Assembly: GCA_029953675.1 (NCBI GenBank)
Contig: JAMWBK010000006.1
Span: forward strand, 1,054,001-1,118,000
Origin: Rhodosorus marinus
Lineage: Eukaryota > Rhodophyta > Stylonematophyceae > Stylonematales > Stylonemataceae
Reading direction: 5' to 3'
Length of the DNA: 64,000 nucleotides
In this document: one piece after another, positions 58,608 to 64,000 of the stretch
Numbering within the stretch: the stretch's first letter is position 1
How the letters are laid out: each line of letters opens with the position of its first letter
Made by a program: the position numbers and the translations under genes
The notes under the pieces: generated by a model
The model's database searches: none
Told to the model about the DNA's origin: nothing
Seen by the model: the letters and a program-made list of their open reading frames with translations, nothing else

Positions 58608-59985
58608 GCCTTGCCTCCGTATCGCAGCAATTCAGTTCCAACTTCCTTTTACCTTTGTCCGCCGATCCGCCGCAGAACACTCCACTTCCCCTTCGACAAA
58701 GGCGATTAATAGCTGAACTAGGTCTGGTTGCTTGCTCCGTCTCACGCTTGGGTCTGCGATCTACTCACAATTCTGGTGACCGAAAGCTAGAGCTCTGGGG
58801 CTCGGGCCGCTCTATTCAAAATGCTCAACAAGCCACAGCTTTTGAATCCGGTTAACGACGTCTGTTTCTAAATCTGCTTCCGTTCACATTGAAGAACTTG
58901 AATCTCCTTGCCTGCGCGTAAGCGAGTACTCTCTGAGCCAGGCAAGACATGGGTGCAGACTCAACGGCTTTGGCTAGGGAGGAACCGCAGACGTGGATTC
59001 CATAGCTGCACCAGCTACCGTGGCTACTGCATTCTCCGTTCACAAAGATAACCTATATCTGCTGTCCACTGGAGGGCGGTGAACCATAGCGATGCTTTCT
59101 ACACTAAAACAGAATTGGCGTGGGCTTAGTATAATTTCTCCACGAGGAAAGCAAGTTCTTGTAGAACAACCTTGGGAGCCCAGCAGGTCCTGAAGAGCTA
59201 TCACATGTCCCGCTCGATGGATCCCCAGTCACATCCGCACTCCGTCAGAAGCGACGAAAGCGTACCTTTCCGAACCAGATGGTAGAAAACAAGAACGTCC
59301 TCTTACATTGCACACATGACGTTTTCCGTCACCACCACGGGAAACTTCTTCAGGGTCGAGTTTTGTGTATTTCCAGTCGAGGCGCTTGCCATCATGAAAG
59401 CAAACGCTTAGGATAATAGTAATGAAAATACAATGAATTTCAGGAAAGAGGGTTTGCAGTTCCAAGAAAAAAGCAGTAGTTTCCTATCATGACGGATGAA
59501 GCCGACCCCACCTCATCTCTGAAAAAAAAAGAGCGAATCTCTTATGAAAGTACGCGATGGGGACGTTGGAGGGGATATATACAGTGGAAGGGGTGGGGGG
59601 GATGGGGGGGGTTGAGGGGAAGAGTGGGTTGACTTGGAGCCTCGAGGGGGAAAGCTTTTTGCGTTTAGCTGGGTGTCGAGAAGGAACCTTGGGCGTTTAG
59701 ATGTGAAGGGCAAGGGAGGAGAAGGTTGATTGAGAGAAATCTAAAGCTTTTTGCGTTTAGCTGGTTTTCGAGAAGGAACCTTGTGCATTTAGATGTGAAG
59801 GGCAAGGGAGGAGAAGGTTGATTGAGAGAAATCTAAACTGACTCTGTGTTGGGATTTCCTTCGATTTTTTTCTTTTGGGTTGGCTGTTGAGTGGGCGACT
59901 GGGGATAGAGGGGGGGAGGAGGGAGCGTTTGGGTTCCTTTTGGGGGGGGGGGGAGGGAGAGAAGTCTTGGTGTATGTGTTGAAGA
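58608..59985. other. Region between the divergent AIM41-like and PP2C genes
   Basis: The left part is the 5' flank of the AIM41-like gene. On the minus strand, 59,290-59,400 reads HDGKRLDWKYTKLDPEEVSR with a possible acceptor before and GTAAGA donor after, an exon-like piece I cannot assign. From about 59,540 the plus strand is G-rich and C-poor, the 5' flank of the PP2C gene. Confidence 0.45.
59651..59835. repeat. 92-bp tandem duplication in the PP2C 5' flank
   Basis: 'aaagctttttgcgtttagct' begins at 59,651 and 59,743; the two copies differ at a few bases. They end about 150 bp before the PP2C ATG and may duplicate promoter elements. Confidence 0.9.
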
Positions 59986-62248
59986 ATGTTGAAGCGTTTT
60001 CGGAAGCGGTTAGGGAAGGGGGAGGAAGGTGCCGGAGCGGCGGAGGATGGTAAGGAGGAAACTGTGCAGGATGGCGTGAAGGGGAGAAACGGGGGGGAGG
60101 AAGATCTCGTAGGTGTGGGGGAGCAAGGTCCTGAGCTGGCGGAATCCCAGGAAGATGATGAGGAGGCCACAGGGGCGATCGATGCAGACGGATTGAGAGC
60201 AGCGAGGGCCAGACTGTCTTTAGATGATGGAACAATCCGATCTCAGCCAAATGATGCCGCGACGGTCACAAGAAAGCCTACAGAAGGTATGATATTAACA
60301 CAGGTTGGTTTTTTTCCTGCGCTTGTACGTCATCTAATCTTCGTGGTGCTTCTGTCGCTAGAGGAGTTAGATAAACCCGAGAAAGCGGCCCCCGAGCCGA
60401 ACGTGATCTCAGAAGGGCCAAGCGATTCTGCAGAGGGCAGGGTTGCAAGGAAAAGTAACCTTGAGCTGCCGGTCTTAGTAGGAACCTCCGGTCTTGCAGG
60501 ATGGGAACCGTTGCAAGGACCGTATCGAAGACGCTCAGTTGAAATTCGCAAGGAGAATCAGGTATGTCGAACAGGAATCATAGAAAGAAGTTTCTCCGTG
60601 TACCCGTGGTTGGAGGTCGTACCACCTGCTTGGACTACCCTAGCTTCCATCACCGAATTGTGCGGGTATTGTTGTGCTCTTCCCATCAAAGCTTGTTCTC
60701 ATAGCACCCTTGTTTTACTTTGTTAGGACGCTTTCCTTGCCTTGCTACCTTTTAACGACTCACCACAGCAGCTCTTGCTCGGCGTATTCGACGGGCATGG
60801 GGCAGAAGGTCGAAAGGTATCTCACGTAAGTGGATTCGGAAAGCGAATCTGGAGTTGGACTGCCAACGCGCAACGGCTGAATCAGGAGTTGGCCTCTTTT
60901 GGACTAAAACATGCGTACCGTTTCCTCCGCATACTTTCTTTTGATTTCAATTTTTGTAGACGGTTCGTGATGCTGTGTGCAAATCCTTAGTGGAGTACCA
61001 TAGGGAGGAAAAAGATATGCAGCTTGGCTTGCGGGACTCTGAAACGGAGAAGTCGAAGACTGAGAAACACATGAAGAGAGCGCACGCTCTGAAAACAGCC
61101 TTTCACAGAGCGGAGCAAGAGCTGTACAATCCTTTTCATGGTAGGACCGGCACAAACCTGCGATGAACGCAGCTGACAGTTCGCACAGCACTGAACTGAA
61201 CTACCCCCTTCTGCGCTTGACCGGAAAAGGAATAGACCACAAGTACAGCGGCACGACTTGCGTCCTCATATGGATAATTGAAATGGATCTTTATTGTGCC
61301 TGGGTCGGTGATTCGAGGGCTGTGATTGGCAGAGGCAACGGACTCCGTGACACGAGATTGAAGGCAATTGAGGTATCTCACGATCAGAAACCATCGCGTG
61401 CGGACGAAAAAAAGCGTATTAAAGCTGCTGGTGGGAGAATCGCGAGATGGCGAAAAGACGTCGGTCCGCTAAGAGTCTGGGTACCTACGGAGTGGATCCC
61501 GGGCTTGGCGATGACCCGTTCAATCGGAGACACGGTGAGCGGTTGGCTTGTGATAATGGTCGTGATTGAGTTGAGCGAGCTCCGAGGCATCTAATCATCT
61601 GTTAACTTTGCCACTGGACAGGTCCTCAGCGCTTTTGGGGTAACACCGTCACCTGAGATTTCGTATACGAAACTATCTCCGAGTGACATGTTTCTTATTC
61701 TTGGTTCTGACGGTGTATGGGAGTTCATGACGTCGCAGGTGAGATCAAATGCCGCCCTCCAGCTACCCTGCTGTGCTGCACTCTGTGGTCCTAATCTGAG
61801 GCTGAAAAAAAGGAGTCCCGTATTCTGATATTGTCAAAAAAAGGAAGCCGTAGACTTCATTTCATCAAAGAGAAAAGAGAAACTCGACCCAGATATGCTT
61901 GCAGAAGGACTAGTTCGGGAGGCAATCAAGAGGTGGAGGAGAAACGAGGACGTCGTTGATGACACAACCGCAGTCGTGCTCTTCCTCAACTATGAAGCTG
62001 ACCAACCCAAGGACGCATCCAAAGGCTCGCTCTTCGGGACTTTTGGGAAACCTTCATCCGGGTAAGTCTCTTTAGTGTCAAAGTTTAACACGTTTTCAGT
62101 AGAGGGGATTATGTCGTCGTCTTTCTGTGTCGAACTATGACTGAGCGGAATAACTTGCCCCTCCTTTCAAATTGCGTTCAGCAGTGTGAGGCCTGTTCTT
62201 ATTTCCGAGGACGGAAAAACGGTTGGCTTTCAGCCAAAGAATGAGTAA
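59986..62248 (+). CDS. PP2C-family Ser/Thr protein phosphatase (eight exons)
   Basis: Proposed exons: 59,986-60,286, 60,362-60,561, 60,727-60,825, 60,960-61,123, 61,180-61,534, 61,622-61,738, 61,844-62,061 and 62,182-62,248, giving 506 residues. The catalytic domain starts at KENQDAF (D168, spanning the exon 2/3 join), then VFDGHG (D189), YSGTT (278-281), WVGDSRAV (296-303), LAMTRSIGDT (to 373), LGSDGVWE (D403) and VVDDTTAVV (D451). These give the Mn/Mg ligands of an active enzyme. Residues 1-150 are acidic and low-complexity, probably regulatory, with a basic start MLKRFRKRLGKG. The first intron (75 bp) has no in-frame stop. The fourth is uncertain: donor GTACAA gives 56 bp, donor GTAGGA with another acceptor 32 bp. 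Exon 8 begins at a CAGCAG pair, so one Ser is optional. Its TAA might lie in a further donor (GA|GTAAGG), so the end is less sure. Confidence 0.85.
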
Positions 62249-63559
62249 GGTCTATTCCAATGAACACATCGCGAACAGACTTTGCCATACCGGCCCGTCA
62301 TGATCTGCCGTTGGGTGCTTGTTTTGTTCCCCTGAAGAGGAGAACGGTTCTCCCTAGGCCAGCAAAGAGTTGAGTGTTTTGTCCCTCAATGGCGAGTGAC
62401 CAAAGCGTTGTGCGCCTTGGTGGGTTGTGGGTTAGACGTATCTGACTCATCACTGCCCCTTTTGCGTTGTGTGGAAATACACAGTAGGCCGCCTAGGTAC
62501 GGGCCACCAATTTAGGAAGCTTTCTCGGCTTGATTCGGGTTTTCGAATTATTGGGGACGGTTGGATTGTTCCCAGTTGGTAGGCATCCAGCAGAAAGGCG
62601 TAACCTGGAGACGACGAGGACTGGCTTCAGACTGAATTGGTGATGGCGCTCTCGGCCGCGATGCTTCGCGGAAGGACAGGCCTGACAGCGCTCCGATCAT
62701 GATTTTCAAGGCGGTTTGCGTTCTAATTGTCGTGCTTGGAGGTACCACATGCTACGCTTTGGCCATTGCTCTCGGTGGAGAGGGCCGAAATTCTCCGTTG
62801 CGCAGCCTCTGGAGCCCCATAGTCGCGACTCTGCAGCTTTTGTGTAATCTATCCGGAACCAATACAGTACAATATTAAAGAAGCAGTTGCGATTCGTCTG
62901 AGGCCGAAGAACAACACTACCGGCGTGTGAAGGCGGGGCTCGACATGGTCGATCATCCAATGCTAGTCTGAGTTGGCAGCATGCACGATACCCACATTGC
63001 AAGGCTACCCTGCAAACGCATAGATGCAAACCAAACCACGCGATATCAACTGCCGAGCCGCTCCACAACTTCTTTCTATCGACGTCGAAAGTTATAGAAT
63101 ACGGTTGCTTCCTGAGCTCAGGGAAAAAACCTTGCTCCACTCAGATCACGGTGGACAAGCACAAACCCAAACAAGACACCAGTGCGAAGCAAGCACCGGT
63201 CCCGTCCCGGCCGCAGGTGTGGTGTAGGTCAATACTCCCAGATCCTCATCAACGGCGCACCTAGCCTCAACCATCCATCACCCGCGCACAGGGAGCAAGT
63301 AGTTAGCCTCTGAATAAACGAATGATGATGAGCAACTCCAAAAAAAGAATTGACTCGTGTACCGCTTTTGTCCCAAACCAAATTGTCCCAACCATAACTC
63401 AGCCCTCCCGAAAATAAGAAATTGACAATAAAGTAAAAGCCAAGGACAAAAAAGAAAATCATGTGCAAAACGATTGAAGATCAATCATCCCCACCGTCAA
63501 TCATTTTCTTCCACCCAGTCACACCGCGGCCGGCGACGCCCTGATGATGTAACATGGGA
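62249..63559. other. Intergenic region, no confident gene
   Basis: A 144-codon minus frame at 62,706-63,140 lacks a recognisable domain. A 59-codon plus frame from an ATG at 62,699 starts with a hydrophobic stretch (MIFKAVCVLIVVLGGTTCYA) like a signal peptide, but has no other support. Confidence 0.45.
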
Positions 63560-63935
63560 TCATCTTCTAACATAGGGGTTCCGAGTTTGTTCTTTCATTT
63601 CCGAAAAACTGTTTTTCGGTGTGATCATAGATGGGGTTGATTTATTGATGTCACCAGGTTGCTAATAGTCAAACTTTGCAGGGGGGTAGGCGATTGGATA
63701 TACCAAAAACGTGGAAGAAGGGGGGGGGGTAAAATGGTGTTTTTAGTAAATTTTGGAGGACGTGGAGGGGTTTTTTTGCTTGGGTTCGGTTTTTCGTTTT
63801 TTTTTGGTGGTCGCGGGGAGGATGATTGAAAGGGTCGAATTTGGTAGGGGAACGGAGACGGGGGAGGCCGCAGGGGAGGAGTGCGATAGGTAGGTTTGGG
63901 TGTGTGTTGTTGAGGTTTGTGGTGGAAACCTAAAA
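63560..63935 (+). promoter_or_regulatory. G-rich, C-poor 5' flank of RPS4
   Basis: Strong G/T richness and C depletion on the sense strand from about 63,620, as at the other genes of this window. No clear TATA box. Confidence 0.5.
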
Positions 63936-64000
63936 ATGGCGCGTGGGCAGAAGAAGCATATGAAGCGGCTTGCCGCACCGAATCATTGGATGCTTGACAA
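63936..64000 (+). CDS. RPS4: 40S ribosomal protein S4 (eS4), 5' end only
   Basis: The ATG at 63,936 opens [20 protein letters not shown] followed by D and the first bases of a lysine codon, where the window ends. This matches the nearly invariant start of eukaryotic eS4 (MARG.KKH.KR..AP.HWMLDK). eS4 is a structural protein of the small cytosolic ribosomal subunit. Only 21 complete codons are present, so the gene continues to the right and may be spliced there. Confidence 0.9.
   Translation, partial: MARGQKKHMKRLAAPNHWMLD

Noticed and set aside
62706-63140. 144-codon minus-strand ORF downstream of the PP2C gene
   Set aside because: No recognisable domain, many Cys and Arg in low-probability order, no splice or promoter support.

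Overview
The window is eukaryotic nuclear DNA. Several genes need GT-AG introns of about 55-210 bp to give complete proteins, genes carry TATA boxes and AATAAA signals, two solo LTRs are present, and the right edge enters a cytosolic ribosomal protein gene (eS4). Predicted mitochondrial proteins (an MRM1-type rRNA methyltransferase, an AIM41/YqeY protein), a PP2C phosphatase, C2H2 zinc fingers and a LIM protein fit a free-living protist or alga with a compact, intron-poor genome. I cannot place it further from this window; a red alga or another unicellular alga is possible but not shown.

Region 1 (1 to about 25,510) is a head-to-tail array of seven copies (the first truncated by the window edge) of a gene for a 266-residue secreted protein. 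Stop-to-stop or ATG-to-ATG spacings are about 3.3, 5.2, 4.9, 4.4, 3.3 and 3.4 kb. Each complete copy has a TATA box 137 or 139 bp before the ATG, an ATG-free leader, a cleavable signal peptide and AATAAA 75-95 bp after the stop. The mature protein shares an ordered set of motifs with a family I know from bacterial secreted proteins, so it looks like an amplified, highly expressed gene of possible bacterial origin. Copies 3/4 and 6/7 are nearly identical over gene-centred tracts with diverged flanks, and copy 5 is a mosaic, so gene conversion or unequal crossing-over is active. A degenerate retroelement fragment sits between copies 4 and 5, and a solo LTR lies behind copy 7.

Region 2 (25.5-45.4 kb) has widely spaced single genes: an unrecognised 236-residue protein (-), a secreted FG-GAP beta-propeller protein (+), a three-finger C2H2 protein (-), a fascin-like plus LIM protein (-), a second, inverted solo LTR, and an MRM1-type SpoU methyltransferase (+, two exons).

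Region 3 (45.4-53.8 kb) is AT-rich and I find no convincing gene. Region 4 (53.8-64 kb) holds a two-finger C2H2 protein (+), a small protein of possible ubiquitin-like fold (+), a three-exon YqeY/AIM41 gene (-), an eight-exon PP2C gene (+) and the first 65 bp of RPS4 (+).

Outside the array most genes are preceded by several hundred bases that are G-rich and C-poor on the sense strand, a feature that helped locate the RPS4 start. The single-copy genes are ordinary housekeeping or regulatory genes with no evident operon-like relation; the array is the specialised accessory region.
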